Assembly: GCF_963677065.1 (NCBI RefSeq)
Contig: NZ_OY781872.1
Location: 429,419-493,418 of the forward strand
Reading direction: 5' to 3'
Length of the DNA stretch: 64,000 nt
Source of the DNA: an uncultured Methanoregula sp.
GTDB lineage: Archaea; Halobacteriota; Methanomicrobia; Methanomicrobiales; Methanospirillaceae
This document shows, in pieces, positions 26,299 through 35,896 of the stretch (positions within the stretch are counted from its first letter, which is position 1; each line of letters opens with the position of its first letter). A model generated the notes under the pieces. It was not told the DNA's origin. It saw only the letters and a list, made by a program, of their open reading frames with translations, and ran no database searches. A program made the position numbers and the translations under genes.

Positions 26299-27555
26299 TC
26301 ACACCCTGATTTTGTCTGCTGCCGCGTCCATCTTCTCCCGGAAGTCTTTCAAGAACGCCACCACCCGCTCGGCCGTCTCTTTCTTGCACTGGCCACAGGT
26401 TATCTCACCGGCTGTACATTTCCGCCGGATCTCCCCAAGCTCAAGATCATCGGTAACCATGTGGAAGAGGTTGAGGAGGAAGAGCGAGCACTTGTCCGGT
26501 TCGCCGCCCAGACGCTTCTGTTCTTCAAGGGTCATTCTCCCGCCGGTGATCCCACTCATCACTTTCTTTCGGACCGTTGCCTCGGGCTCATGGAAGGAGA
26601 TGAAACTCTCCGGCACGCTCGAGGACATCTTCCCGCCGGTGAGGCCCGGCATGAAGATATGATACGTGGACGAAGGGGTGTAGAAGGCAAACCCGCCGTT
26701 TGCCCGCTCGATCTCGCGGACTTTTCCTTTCACATCTGCGCACTGCGCCCCCCTGATATCAACGTGCCCCTCGTACTTCTTGGCATGCGGGAATGCTTTC
26801 TTGACCGCTTCGAGCGCTGCCTCGGGAGCATTCTTGGACCGGACACTGATGTACCCGTCCCGCTCCTCGACTGTGAACATCCGCATCTTGTGGGCAATGC
26901 CCCGGGTCAGGCGGATATGCGGGTCCTGATCAACGCCAACCGGAACCAGAGTCGGTGCGGGCTCGCGGTCAACCTGAGGATAAAGGATATCAGCGACTTG
27001 GGTGATGACGCTGTCAGCATGGGCGAGATCAGTCTCCGGAGAAAAACCGTAGATTGCCGAAAGTTCCGAGAAGTTGACCTTGGTTGCAGCTTCGAATGCC
27101 AGATCCTTGAGCCGGTTGTTCCGGCTCTGGAAATAGGTCTCACCCTCAAACCCGAGGGCATACAGGCAGGCAAGGTACTCTTTCCCGTACTCGTTGCACT
27201 TCTCCCACGAGAGGCCCCGGACCGCATGGGCTTCCCGGTCGGCGATCGTGATGTACCCGTTGCCACCCTGCTGCACGTGCCAGACAACTTCCTTCATCAC
27301 CATCAGGTGGCCGAGGTGGGGGTGGCCGCTCGGCATGAACCCGGTCAGTATGTGGAACGGACTTTTTGTTTTGATCGCATGGGCTATGTGATTGTAATCG
27401 CGGTGACCGACCACGATACCCCGGCGCATGAAATACGGGACCTCGGGGAGTTCCTGTATCGCGGGGGCTATTTTGTCGATACCGAATTCGGCAAACGTCT
27501 TCTCGATATCAAGGGACGGAGTGCTTGACCAGGGATTGATCTGCGGGTCTGGCAT
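26299..27555 (-). CDS. trpS: Tryptophanyl-tRNA synthetase
   Basis: Class I synthetase of 418 residues, archaeal/eukaryal subtype. The HIGH-like motif is PSGHPHLGH (75-83) and the KMSKS-like motif is GGKMSSSVPES near residue 300. TLVPVGVDQDPHIRLTRG is the Trp/ATP pocket region. The C-terminal anticodon-binding part contains CTAGEITCGQCKKE, a cysteine pair seen in archaeal versions. First gene of the synthetase operon; the endA gene ends just seven bases upstream of its start on the same strand, so endA may be cotranscribed. Confidence 0.96.
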   Translation of the reverse strand: MPDPQINPWSSTPSLDIEKTFAEFGIDKIAPAIQELPEVPYFMRRGIVVGHRDYNHIAHAIKTKSPFHILTGFMPSGHPHLGHLMVMKEVVWHVQQGGNGYITIADREAHAVRGLSWEKCNEYGKEYLACLYALGFEGETYFQSRNNRLKDLAFEAATKVNFSELSAIYGFSPETDLAHADSVITQVADILYPQVDREPAPTLVPVGVDQDPHIRLTRGIAHKMRMFTVEERDGYISVRSKNAPEAALEAVKKAFPHAKKYEGHVDIRGAQCADVKGKVREIERANGGFAFYTPSSTYHIFMPGLTGGKMSSSVPESFISFHEPEATVRKKVMSGITGGRMTLEEQKRLGGEPDKCSLFLLNLFHMVTDDLELGEIRRKCTAGEITCGQCKKETAERVVAFLKDFREKMDAAADKIRV

Positions 27556-27562
27556 GATTGTA

Positions 27563-28573
27563 TCACAGTTTTATCCGTGCAAATTCGACGAACTGGATTC
27601 CGGAAGAATGTACGGCGCCAAAGAACATCTTCTTTTTGACGCTGTGCGCCATCCGCACGGAGCGGGAGATGACGCTCATCGGGAGAACGGACTCCTTCTC
27701 GACAGCATGAACGAGCAGGTCAGAGTGGACATTCTTCCCGCAGTAGACCCGGAAGTGGTGGCCGAACTTGTAGCCGGTTCGGGGAGTGAAATGATGCAGC
27801 CGTAACTCATTGTAGACGGCAATCTTTCCGGTTAGTTCGCTGTCGGTCTCGCTTGCCAGAGTAAGGAAATCAGCGGTGCTGATCGTCTCTTGTCCCCGCA
27901 TGAGTCGGATCATTCCTTTCTCCATGAGGGAGAGAAGTTCCACAGGGCCGAGGATGAGGCGCTCGGGATCGAGCCTTTTACCATACCCGGCCAGTTCGAG
28001 ATCGGAACCGGGCGGGATTCTCACGAGAGCGGATTTCCCAATCAGCATGGCATCATGCTGACCCGGGAAGGCGAGCGGTGATTCGGCATCGGCAAGTTTC
28101 TGGAGCTTGATCTCGTAATAGGTGAGCTCCTCCTCGTCATCCACTACGGCAAGGACATACTGTTTGCGCATATTGCGCGAGGCCATCACTTCTTCAATCA
28201 GTTTTTCGAACCGGACCGGATCCCGCTCGGAAAGGACGCGGACCAGGTACACGGACTCACCCTTGCCCGGCCGCTCGCCGCGCCTGAAGACCCGGAAGTC
28301 ATGCGGCCCGGTCTGGACAACGTACCCGCGCTCGCGGAGATCCCGATACACAAGGAAGCTTCGCATGAAATTCGGCTGGCCGGAGAATTCTGCAAAAAGA
28401 GAATCGAACGAATGGCCCGAGACCTCGATCTTCTGCCGGTGGAGGAGATACAGCGCCTCCTGGGGGGAGAGCCGGAGCCCGTCGGCTTCAGGCCGGCCGT
28501 ACCCGCTCTGCTCGTAGAGAGATTTACCGTCTTTACCTGTGCGGATCGTGGTCCCGTCAAATGTTGCCTTCAC
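27563..28573 (-). CDS. endA: tRNA-intron (splicing) endonuclease, two-domain type
   Basis: Cuts introns from pre-tRNA at the bulge-helix-bulge. A 336-residue protein in which two endonuclease folds are fused, the alpha-2 form typical of Euryarchaeota; the N-terminal copy is degenerate. Catalytic residues lie in the C-terminal half: Tyr/His in RTGYKFGHHFRVYCG, and the ISRSVRMAHSVKKKM block provides the lysine. The start is set at GTG (VKATFDGTTIRTG), because homologues begin here and a TATA-like GATTATAAG (28597-28605) lies about 25 bases upstream, which would give a nearly leaderless message. A longer frame adds 27 unlikely residues. Confidence 0.85.
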   Translation of the reverse strand: MKATFDGTTIRTGKDGKSLYEQSGYGRPEADGLRLSPQEALYLLHRQKIEVSGHSFDSLFAEFSGQPNFMRSFLVYRDLRERGYVVQTGPHDFRVFRRGERPGKGESVYLVRVLSERDPVRFEKLIEEVMASRNMRKQYVLAVVDDEEELTYYEIKLQKLADAESPLAFPGQHDAMLIGKSALVRIPPGSDLELAGYGKRLDPERLILGPVELLSLMEKGMIRLMRGQETISTADFLTLASETDSELTGKIAVYNELRLHHFTPRTGYKFGHHFRVYCGKNVHSDLLVHAVEKESVLPMSVISRSVRMAHSVKKKMFFGAVHSSGIQFVEFARIKL

Positions 28574-28864
28574 TGCCGGATATATTATCCCCGGATGATT
28601 ATAAGGGCGCCTGAAGCGCGGAGATGACCATGATGCAACCCTCCTTTGCACCACATGCGAAATCCTTATGAATTACAATTGGACGAATCAGAGCATATAA
28701 AAAGGGTGAAATCGAATTTGTATAGTCAGATCGTATCTCATAAGTATGCTTATTTGCACGTCCCCCAGGATGAATCACATTCCGGGAAGATTTGGGTAAT
28801 ACTATAGGATACATCGGCCCCCACACCGGAATTATTTGAGGCCCAATCAGATGGCGGAAAAATA

Positions 28865-29509
28865 ATGGTGCACGAATACAACGACCCCGGATGCCGACTC
28901 AGGAGCGTGCTTCACCTCGGGAGTTTTCTCCCGCGATCCGAAGCAAACGGTCCCGGCGTCCGGTCCGTTGTATGGGTGCAGGGATGTCCCCACCGGTGCG
29001 AAGGGTGTTTCAATCCTGAGTTCCAGCACTTTTCTCCTGCCCGCCAGATCAGTACCAGTCATCTTGCACGTACCATCATCACCCAGGCCGGGATCGACGG
29101 GGTCACATTTTCAGGAGGCGAACCGTTTGCCCAGGCACCTGCACTCGCTGAACTAGGTGCCCGGGTCCGGGATGCGGGCATGACCGTTGTCACGTATTCA
29201 GGATATTTGTACGAGCGGCTTGAAGCCGGAACGGCCGCCGGGTGGCAGGAGCTGCTCGCGGTCACGGATCTCCTCATTGCCGGCCCGTACATACCATCAC
29301 TCCGGTGCACCGGTTCCCTGAAAGGATCCGCAAACCAGCAGATCGTCGCGCTCAGTGGAAGGATTGCACTCCCGGAGAACGCCGCAGAAGAAAAAAACCC
29401 GGCCGGGATGGCCGAGTTCACGATCTCTGCCGACGGTGCCATCACAGCAACCGGGTTTCCCGACCCGGAACTCCTGCAGCAGCTGCAGGCGATGTGCAGG
29501 GAGATGTGA
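28865..29509 (+). CDS. NrdG-like radical SAM activating enzyme (first gene of AAA/WD40/Hsp70 operon)
   Basis: A 214-residue radical SAM protein of the 4Fe-4S single-cluster activase group that includes NrdG and PflA. GPGVRSVVWVQGCPHRCEGC ends in the CxxxCxxC motif (Cys41, Cys45, Cys48), and VTFSGGEPF (SGGEP at 85-89) is the usual second motif. It has LLIAGPYIPS, also seen in NrdG. It heads a six-gene operon and is one base from the DUF1257 gene. No anaerobic ribonucleotide reductase is nearby, so the target radical enzyme could be elsewhere, or the protein may act with the operon's own machinery. A TATA-like GGGTAATACTATAGG lies 50-70 bases upstream. Confidence 0.85.
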   Translation: MVHEYNDPGCRLRSVLHLGSFLPRSEANGPGVRSVVWVQGCPHRCEGCFNPEFQHFSPARQISTSHLARTIITQAGIDGVTFSGGEPFAQAPALAELGARVRDAGMTVVTYSGYLYERLEAGTAAGWQELLAVTDLLIAGPYIPSLRCTGSLKGSANQQIVALSGRIALPENAAEEKNPAGMAEFTISADGAITATGFPDPELLQQLQAMCREM

Positions 29510-29510
29510 G

Positions 29511-29909
29511 ATGTCGCACTACAGCCGGGTCAGGACCACATTCCACAACCGCGAGGCGCTCATTGCCTGCCTGGCAGAACTCGGTTACCGGGTTGAGACC
29601 GATACCGTGATCAAGGGGCACCATGGCGAACATCCCGTGGAGATTGCAGCAACCAGGAAGAACGGGTACGGGATCGGGTTTGTCAAAGGCGACAACTCAT
29701 CCTACGATATGGTGGCTGACTGGTGGGGCGTTGCCGGGGCCGACGAACAGAAAGTCTTGCAGGAACTCTCGCAGCAGTCGGAGTCCATCCAGAAAGAGTA
29801 CGCCCGCAGGATGGTGCTCGAACAGACCACACGTGAGGGGTACGAGATTGTGTCGGAGACAACCGAAGCGGACGGCAGTGTACGGATTGTCGTGCGGAGG
29901 TGGGAATAA
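29511..29909 (+). CDS. DUF1257 (Ycf35-like) protein
   Basis: A 132-residue protein matching DUF1257 along its length: MSHYSRVRTTFHNREALIAC, LAELGYRVE, NGYGIGFVKG, DMVADWWGVAG (the strongest family motif), QKEYARRMVLEQTTREGYEI and a final RIVVRRWE. DUF1257 is shared by cyanobacteria, plastids (Ycf35) and scattered bacteria, often next to a Ycf46 AAA ATPase and DUF2997, as here. The role is not known. The stop codon overlaps the start of the AAA gene (TAATG). Confidence 0.88.
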   Translation: MSHYSRVRTTFHNREALIACLAELGYRVETDTVIKGHHGEHPVEIAATRKNGYGIGFVKGDNSSYDMVADWWGVAGADEQKVLQELSQQSESIQKEYARRMVLEQTTREGYEIVSETTEADGSVRIVVRRWE

Positions 29910-31471
29910 TGCAGTATGCAGAGCCGGATTTTGCCCGCCAGCTCAATGTCTCACTCAGAGCCCGGGTCACTTTAATCGTAGTCATGACGCCCGAAGAGGA
30001 GCGCGTGGTCTCCCGAATACGGGAGGTCTGCGAAAGCTGGGATCCCCCCCGGCAGTGCATCACCTGGGACAGCGTGGACGGTTATCAGGTCATCGCCGGC
30101 AATAAAAATTTTCATACCCCTTCGCGCGACCCGCTTCTGGCCCTCGACGAGATTCAGAAAGCAGACGAGAACGCAGTTATCGTTCTCAAGGATTTCCACG
30201 AGTACTGGAGCAATCCCCAGGTGAAGCGCAAGCTCCGCTCGTTCTCCCAGAAATCCAGGTACAACCGCCGCTCCCTCGTGATCGTTACGCCGTCCCGGAA
30301 AATCCCCGACGAGATAAAGGACGAGGCGGTCCTGGTCCATTTCCCGCCACCGTCCCCTGCCGAACTCTCGGCCGACCTCAACCTGCTGCTCGAAACGAGC
30401 GGGATTACCAGTTCACTCTCGAAAGCCGGGCGGGAGAAGATCATCCAGGCCGCGCTCGGGATGACGCTCAACCAGGCCCGGCGCTCGTTCTCGAAAGTGA
30501 TTGTAACCCGGGGAACTATCGGTGACGAGGATATCGACACTATCATCGCTGACAAAAAGGAGATCCTGAGCCAGTCGGATGCCCTTGAATTCTACAGCCT
30601 GACCGAGACGCCCGAGAACGTGGGCGGCCTATCGGCACTCAAGGACTGGCTTCGTCTCCGCGAACGGGCTTTTACCAGTGTTGCGAGGGATTACGGGCTT
30701 CCGGCCCCGAAGGGAATAGCCCTCATCGGCATCCCGGGGACCGGCAAGAGCCTGACTGCGAAGATGGTAGCCGATCTCTGGCACCTCCCGCTCCTCCGGC
30801 TCGACGTGGGAGCACTCTTCGGGAGCCTGGTCGGGGAGTCCGAGGAGCGGACCCGTAGGGCGCTTGGTCTTGCCGAGACAATTGCACCCTGCATTCTCTG
30901 GGTGGATGAGATCGAGAAAGCGTTTGCGTTTGGGAGCGGGGATGCGGGAACAAGCCAGCGGGTCTTTGCCCATCTCCTGACCTGGATGCAGGACAAGACC
31001 TCGCCCTGCTTTGTGGTGGCAACGGCCAACAACATCGCAGCCCTTCCCCCGGAACTCCTGCGCAAAGGGCGCTTTGACGAGATCTTCTTTCTCGACCTCC
31101 CGAGCACGGATGAGCGGCGCGAGATCTTTGCGGTTCACTTAAAGAAACGCAAGTGTATCCCCGCCGATTTCGATCTCGACCTGCTGGCCCGGGAGAGCGA
31201 CGGGTATGTTGGTGCCGAGATCGAGCAGACGATCATCGATGCCATGTACCAGGCGTTTTCCGAGGATATGCGCCGGCTGAACACGGCCGACATCATCACC
31301 TGCATGAAACGGCAGGTGCCGCTCTCGGTCTCCCAGCGCGAGACGGTTGCCGCACTGCGGGCATACCTGGCGGAAGGCCGGGCCGTCTCGGCTTCGAAAG
31401 CGATTCATCGCAGTGCACCGGGATCTCAGGGTTCCATTGCGCTCGAGACCTTCGATATCCCGGTAACGTGA
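29909..31471 (+). CDS. Ycf46-type AAA+ ATPase
   Basis: A 520-residue ATPase of the Ycf46/FtsH-like clade. Residues 1-220 are the Ycf46-type N-terminal domain, itself a degenerate P-loop-like fold ([11 protein letters not shown], then [14 protein letters not shown]). The AAA module has Walker A GIPGTGKS (274-281), pore-loop region [21 protein letters not shown], Walker [12 protein letters not shown] (328-338), sensor ATANN (371-375), and arginine fingers in [10 protein letters not shown]. The second region of homology and lid follow. There is no protease domain or membrane helix, so it is a soluble remodeller. The GTGA overlap with the WD40 gene couples translation. Confidence 0.9.
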   Translation: MQYAEPDFARQLNVSLRARVTLIVVMTPEEERVVSRIREVCESWDPPRQCITWDSVDGYQVIAGNKNFHTPSRDPLLALDEIQKADENAVIVLKDFHEYWSNPQVKRKLRSFSQKSRYNRRSLVIVTPSRKIPDEIKDEAVLVHFPPPSPAELSADLNLLLETSGITSSLSKAGREKIIQAALGMTLNQARRSFSKVIVTRGTIGDEDIDTIIADKKEILSQSDALEFYSLTETPENVGGLSALKDWLRLRERAFTSVARDYGLPAPKGIALIGIPGTGKSLTAKMVADLWHLPLLRLDVGALFGSLVGESEERTRRALGLAETIAPCILWVDEIEKAFAFGSGDAGTSQRVFAHLLTWMQDKTSPCFVVATANNIAALPPELLRKGRFDEIFFLDLPSTDERREIFAVHLKKRKCIPADFDLDLLARESDGYVGAEIEQTIIDAMYQAFSEDMRRLNTADIITCMKRQVPLSVSQRETVAALRAYLAEGRAVSASKAIHRSAPGSQGSIALETFDIPVT

Positions 31472-34272
31472 TCCCTGTGCAGTCCCGCTATGCAGTCCCC
31501 CTCATAGGCCGTTGGCTGCACCGTGCTTATGTAACGAAGATCGCGCAGGGAGCAAACGCCGGAGAGGTTGCAGCAGTCAGGGCACTGGTCCGGATCCTGA
31601 CATCTGATACCGACCCGGTTGCCTGCAGTACAGCCGAGACCGGGCTCCGCTCTCTTTCCGGGCCGGAACAGGTGGACACAGTCTGCCGGGAAACACTCTT
31701 GCACACAACTCCTGCTCTCGCAGCCCTTGTCCGTGACTGCGGGTACTTCCCGTCTGATCCGGCCGACAGGGCGCTCTATTGTTTTTGCACATGGAACCGG
31801 GACACCCGTACCGAGCCGGGTAATGAATGGCCGGTTGATCTCCTTAACCGGGGATATTACCGGGCCGGCACTATCGTCCGGGCTCGGGCCCGGGCTGCTG
31901 CCCGCACGAATCATCTCTGCCCCACCCTTGCCGGGGCACTTATGTATCCGGGTCTTTTGGGACCCGGGGAATGGACATACGAGGAATGGTCAATCATAAT
32001 CGAAGGCCTGTCCGAAAAAAAAGAATGGCCGGAACTCTGGATGCTGGTCACCGCCGCCCCACCCCCGCTTGCCGTGAGTGTCATTGCTGCAATCAGGAAC
32101 GCGGGATGGACCCCTCCCGGTGATGACCGGATGATCTGGGAGGAGATCATAGCAACCCTTCCCGACCGCTGGACCTATCCTGTCCCGGGGGGAGGAGATC
32201 TGCCGGTTATGGAACCGCCACCTGCGCAGATCATTCGGATCGCGTTCTCCCAGGACGGATCGCTCCTCGCAACCATTGGCTGCAACGGGCAGATCCAGAT
32301 CCGGCGAACGGAAACCGGCGGTCTCACCGCAGAGATCGCAGCCGGCTCCGGGCCGGGAGCGCCTCTTCTCCTATCGCGGGACAACCGCTATCTCGTCACC
32401 AGCGGCAGCGGGGGTACCCACCACTGCCACAACCTGCAGGAGCAGACTTTCGCCTGGGTGCAGGAGATCGGAGAGGAGATAACCACCCTCTCACAGTTCC
32501 CGGACAACGGGTTCATTTTTACAGCTGACAACCGGGGGATCCTGAACATCCTTGGTCCTGAGGATGGGAGGATCATCCGTACCCACCGGCTTCACCCGTA
32601 CCCGGTCACCTGCATTGCAGTATCTCGTGACGGGACGACGGCCGCCTGCGGTCATGCCGACGGGACGGTCTCGCTTGTCGGCACCAGGGAGACGGGTGTC
32701 CGTATACTGCCCCCGGCAACAGCGGATCCAGTCCGGTCCGTAACTTTCGGCCCCGACGGGAACCAATGCATTGTCCTCTTCGACCGGGCCCTTCCGGTAC
32801 TCTGGAATGTTGAGACCGGAAGCCGGGCCAGGACATTTAGCGGCCATACAGGCCAGGCAGTATGCAGCACGGTCACCCCAACGGGGGGATGGTTTGCACT
32901 CGGCGGCAATGACCACACCCTCCGGTGCTGGAACTGGCGGGAGGAGCGGCCCGCCGTCACTCTCCCACTCTACAACAGGGGTATAACATGCTGCATTGCA
33001 ACACCGGACGGCGGACACCTGATCGCGGGATTCAGTGACGGGTCAGTCCGCATCTTCCGGATGCCCGGCCTTGCGCTGGTGCGGGAGTACAAAGGGCACG
33101 GGAAGGCGATTGCTGCCTGCGCCGTTTCACCGGACAGCAGATTGTATGCAACCGCTGGATGGGACGGAACCACAAAATTCTGGCGATTCCCAAACGGTGA
33201 GATAGTCCGTACCCAAAATACTCACGCTGGGAGAGTCGTTGTACTTGCCGGGCCGGGCGGGGATTCGCTCATCGCCGCAGTAACACAGGAGGGCATTGCC
33301 CGGATCCATAACGGGAAAGACGGCGGGCTTGTCAGGACAATCGATCTCTATACACCGTCGGTCAGGGCAGCTGCCATGAGCCCCGACGGGATGTACCTGG
33401 CCTCGGCCGGATCTGATGGAAGCCTGAGGATCTGGGATGTCCGGAACGGGAACCTTGTATCAACCGGCAAAAAACTTGCCACATCCCACCGGTGTTGCAC
33501 ATTTCTTACCGGCGGTTCCCTTGTTTTCTGTGGGGGCTGGGACGGGAGGTGCCGGATCTTCAGTGTCCCGGATGGCCGGCTCCTGCAAACGTTCAGCGGA
33601 CACACAAGCGTTGTTACCTGTTGTGCCGCAAGCAGGGACGGATCACTCATCGCCACCGGCAGCAACGATACCACGGTGAGGCTCTGGCACCCGGAAGGGA
33701 TGGCTGCGCGGGCAGTAATCAAGGGTTCCCGCACGGAAGTCGGGGCGGTTGCCATCTCACCCGACGGCCTGCTCCTTGCCGAAGGAGGGGCCGACAAGGT
33801 TATCCGGCTGTACCGGCTTCCTGGCGGGGAACCGGCCGGTGAACTTCCAGGCATTCCGGGGAAGACAACCACACTTTCTTTCGATGAGAGCGGGACCCTC
33901 CTTGCAGCGGGATACGATTCGGGCACCCTTGCCTGGTACGCTGTCCCGGCCCGGGAGCTCATCCGCACAACGTCAGCCCATGCCGGGATGGTGACCGGCA
34001 GTGTCATGCTTCCGGGAAGGGATCTGCTCGTCACCGGCGGGGTGGACGGGACCTGCCGGTTCCACCCGCTCCCGGTTGCCGGTTCGCTGCAGGCCGCTAC
34101 ACCGGCAGATCTGCCGGGCATCCTTGCCGAAGCCAGGGCTGCCACGGGAACACCGGGAGAGATCCAGTGGCAGTTCCTGTACCGCCTCCTGGCCGCACGG
34201 TTCCAGAGCGAGATCGAGATCTCCCCTTCACCCGGGATCATCGGGTGTTATGATATCCAGATCGCGGGGTGA
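31468..34272 (+). CDS. Large WD40 beta-propeller protein with N-terminal helical domain
   Basis: A 934-residue protein. Residues 1 to about 210 are Ala/Leu/Arg-rich and helical, possibly HEAT-like (GEVAAVRALVRILTSDTDP, then ALMYPGLLGPGEWTYEEW). From about 225 to 900 roughly 15 WD40-like repeats can be counted, each with a SPDGxxLAxxGxDGxxRIW-like core (for example MSPDGMYLASAGSDGSLRIW and ASRDGSLIATGSNDTTVRLW); this would make two seven-bladed propellers. The start is GTG overlapping the ATPase stop (GTGA); a further GTG three codons later is possible. It is presumably a scaffold or substrate-recognition platform for the ATPase and the Hsp70-like partner. Confidence 0.85.
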   Translation: MIPVQSRYAVPLIGRWLHRAYVTKIAQGANAGEVAAVRALVRILTSDTDPVACSTAETGLRSLSGPEQVDTVCRETLLHTTPALAALVRDCGYFPSDPADRALYCFCTWNRDTRTEPGNEWPVDLLNRGYYRAGTIVRARARAAARTNHLCPTLAGALMYPGLLGPGEWTYEEWSIIIEGLSEKKEWPELWMLVTAAPPPLAVSVIAAIRNAGWTPPGDDRMIWEEIIATLPDRWTYPVPGGGDLPVMEPPPAQIIRIAFSQDGSLLATIGCNGQIQIRRTETGGLTAEIAAGSGPGAPLLLSRDNRYLVTSGSGGTHHCHNLQEQTFAWVQEIGEEITTLSQFPDNGFIFTADNRGILNILGPEDGRIIRTHRLHPYPVTCIAVSRDGTTAACGHADGTVSLVGTRETGVRILPPATADPVRSVTFGPDGNQCIVLFDRALPVLWNVETGSRARTFSGHTGQAVCSTVTPTGGWFALGGNDHTLRCWNWREERPAVTLPLYNRGITCCIATPDGGHLIAGFSDGSVRIFRMPGLALVREYKGHGKAIAACAVSPDSRLYATAGWDGTTKFWRFPNGEIVRTQNTHAGRVVVLAGPGGDSLIAAVTQEGIARIHNGKDGGLVRTIDLYTPSVRAAAMSPDGMYLASAGSDGSLRIWDVRNGNLVSTGKKLATSHRCCTFLTGGSLVFCGGWDGRCRIFSVPDGRLLQTFSGHTSVVTCCAASRDGSLIATGSNDTTVRLWHPEGMAARAVIKGSRTEVGAVAISPDGLLLAEGGADKVIRLYRLPGGEPAGELPGIPGKTTTLSFDESGTLLAAGYDSGTLAWYAVPARELIRTTSAHAGMVTGSVMLPGRDLLVTGGVDGTCRFHPLPVAGSLQAATPADLPGILAEARAATGTPGEIQWQFLYRLLAARFQSEIEISPSPGIIGCYDIQIAG

Positions 34273-35879
34273 AACAGATGGACCTGGTACCGTCACAGGA
34301 GAAGGTCGTCCGCCTCGGGATCGATTTCGGGGAGAACGTAACCGTAATTGCTGTCCATGATCCGGACCGGATGAGCCCGACGCTGGAGATTCCGGGAATA
34401 TCCCGGGGAATGCCGGGAGTCTGCCCGGAGAGCATGGTGTACGTTATCCCATCGCTGATCCATTATCACGGCGATGGCACGGTGAGCACCGGGTCTGACG
34501 TTGTCCGGGCAGGGCTGGCTGATAACCCCGCAACAGTCAGTGGGATGCGCCGGTATCTTTTCGACGGCAGTCCGGCCCGTATACCATCGGGGGACGGGCG
34601 AACAGTTGCGTGCAGCGATGCGGCAGAGGAGTTCCTCACCGGCATCCTCTCGCGGGCAGTTGCCCTCTTCGGAAGAACGGATCTCATCTTCGCTCTGCCT
34701 GCCGATGCCCCTGCAGAGTATTCCGGCTGGCTGGACCGGATCGGGAGGGCCTCCGGTGCCCGCTCCACGTTGTGGGTGAACGAGTACCTGGCAGCAGCAG
34801 CCGGATACGGGATTTCTCCCCAGGCAGGAGACCCGTTCCTCATCCTCAGGTTCTCGGACACGGTAATCTCTGCAACCGTCGTTATCCCGGAAGAAGCATC
34901 GGCCAATGGAGTACGAACAGCCGCCGAGGCTTCTGCATCCACCGGCACCCGGACGGTCGATGCCTGGATTGCCCGGGACATCCTGGCCCGGTTCCGGCTC
35001 CTGGAGAGCGATCCCCGGGCAGAACGCATCCGCCCAGAGGTCTTCGCGGAAGCACAGAGGGCCAGGGAGATCATCCCCCGCGAGGGTCTGGCAGGAATTG
35101 CGGCCACGGACCCGGTCCAGGCAAAGACATACACTTCCCGCTATGGTGCGGAGGATCTGCTCCGGGTGCTCGAGAAAAACGCGGTTTTCGATACCGTACA
35201 TCAGGTCCTCGACCGGGCCCTCTCAAAATTCTGTGCAGGTGCGGGGGATAAATCCTGTATTGCAGATGTTCTCCTGCTCGGGGAAGGCTGGATCCTGCCA
35301 GGCGTACAGGATTGCATCCGGAAACACCTGCCCGGCACCCGGGTCCACGCAGATTTTCTGAAAGAGGCTGTTGCACGGGGGGCAGCAGGATACCAGGTCC
35401 CAACCATGGTACCGGACCGGATAACCAATTCCTATGCCCTGCGGTACTGGGACCCGAAGGCCCGGGATCACCGGTTCCGTTTCCTTGTCAGCAGCGGGGC
35501 ACGGTTCCCGAGCCAGGGGCAGGCAGCCCGGATCAGCATCAGCGCTGCTTACGACGGCCAGACCCACCTCGGGATCCCGATCTGGGAGATCGCAGGCAGC
35601 CTTGAGAAGGAATGTGGAATCGAGCTGGTTGCAGATGTATCCGGGGGAATGCGGCTCGCCGGGCCTGCAGAGGAGGCCGGTGCAGGAGATGCTGCAGCGG
35701 TACCAGTGAACGAGAAGAATCCAACCCTGCTCGTGGCCGACCCGCCAGCCAAGAAAGGGGAGCCCCGCTTTGAATGTACATTCACGATTGACCGGGAGAA
35801 GAACCTCTGCCTCTCGGCCCGCGATCTCCTGACAGGAGTGCTTGTGAAACTGAATGCACCAATATACCGGATGACATAG
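34269..35879 (+). CDS. Divergent Hsp70/actin-fold ATPase
   Basis: A 536-residue Hsp70-like protein. The phosphate-1 loop is LGIDFGENVTV (16-26). NEYLAAAAGYG (171-181) corresponds to the NEPTAAALAYG block, and VLLLGEGWILPGVQDCI (334-350) to the adenosine motif. The phosphate-2 loop, normally DLGGGTxD, is replaced by ILRFSDTVISAT (192-203), so hydrolysis may be weak. Residues about 385-480 look like a shortened substrate-binding beta domain (RFRFLVSSGARFPS), followed by an acidic/Ala linker and a short end domain. Start GTG overlaps the WD40 stop; an ATG three codons on is an alternative. It is not the housekeeping DnaK, and no GrpE or DnaJ is nearby. Confidence 0.85.
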   Translation: MKQMDLVPSQEKVVRLGIDFGENVTVIAVHDPDRMSPTLEIPGISRGMPGVCPESMVYVIPSLIHYHGDGTVSTGSDVVRAGLADNPATVSGMRRYLFDGSPARIPSGDGRTVACSDAAEEFLTGILSRAVALFGRTDLIFALPADAPAEYSGWLDRIGRASGARSTLWVNEYLAAAAGYGISPQAGDPFLILRFSDTVISATVVIPEEASANGVRTAAEASASTGTRTVDAWIARDILARFRLLESDPRAERIRPEVFAEAQRAREIIPREGLAGIAATDPVQAKTYTSRYGAEDLLRVLEKNAVFDTVHQVLDRALSKFCAGAGDKSCIADVLLLGEGWILPGVQDCIRKHLPGTRVHADFLKEAVARGAAGYQVPTMVPDRITNSYALRYWDPKARDHRFRFLVSSGARFPSQGQAARISISAAYDGQTHLGIPIWEIAGSLEKECGIELVADVSGGMRLAGPAEEAGAGDAAAVPVNEKNPTLLVADPPAKKGEPRFECTFTIDREKNLCLSARDLLTGVLVKLNAPIYRMT

Positions 35880-35896
35880 AAGAAGGAGAGCAGACC

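Noticed and set aside
28865-29509. Reading the radical SAM gene as a true NrdG for ribonucleotide reduction
   Set aside because: No anaerobic ribonucleotide reductase gene is near, and the operon context points to another target; NrdG-like is as far as the sequence allows.
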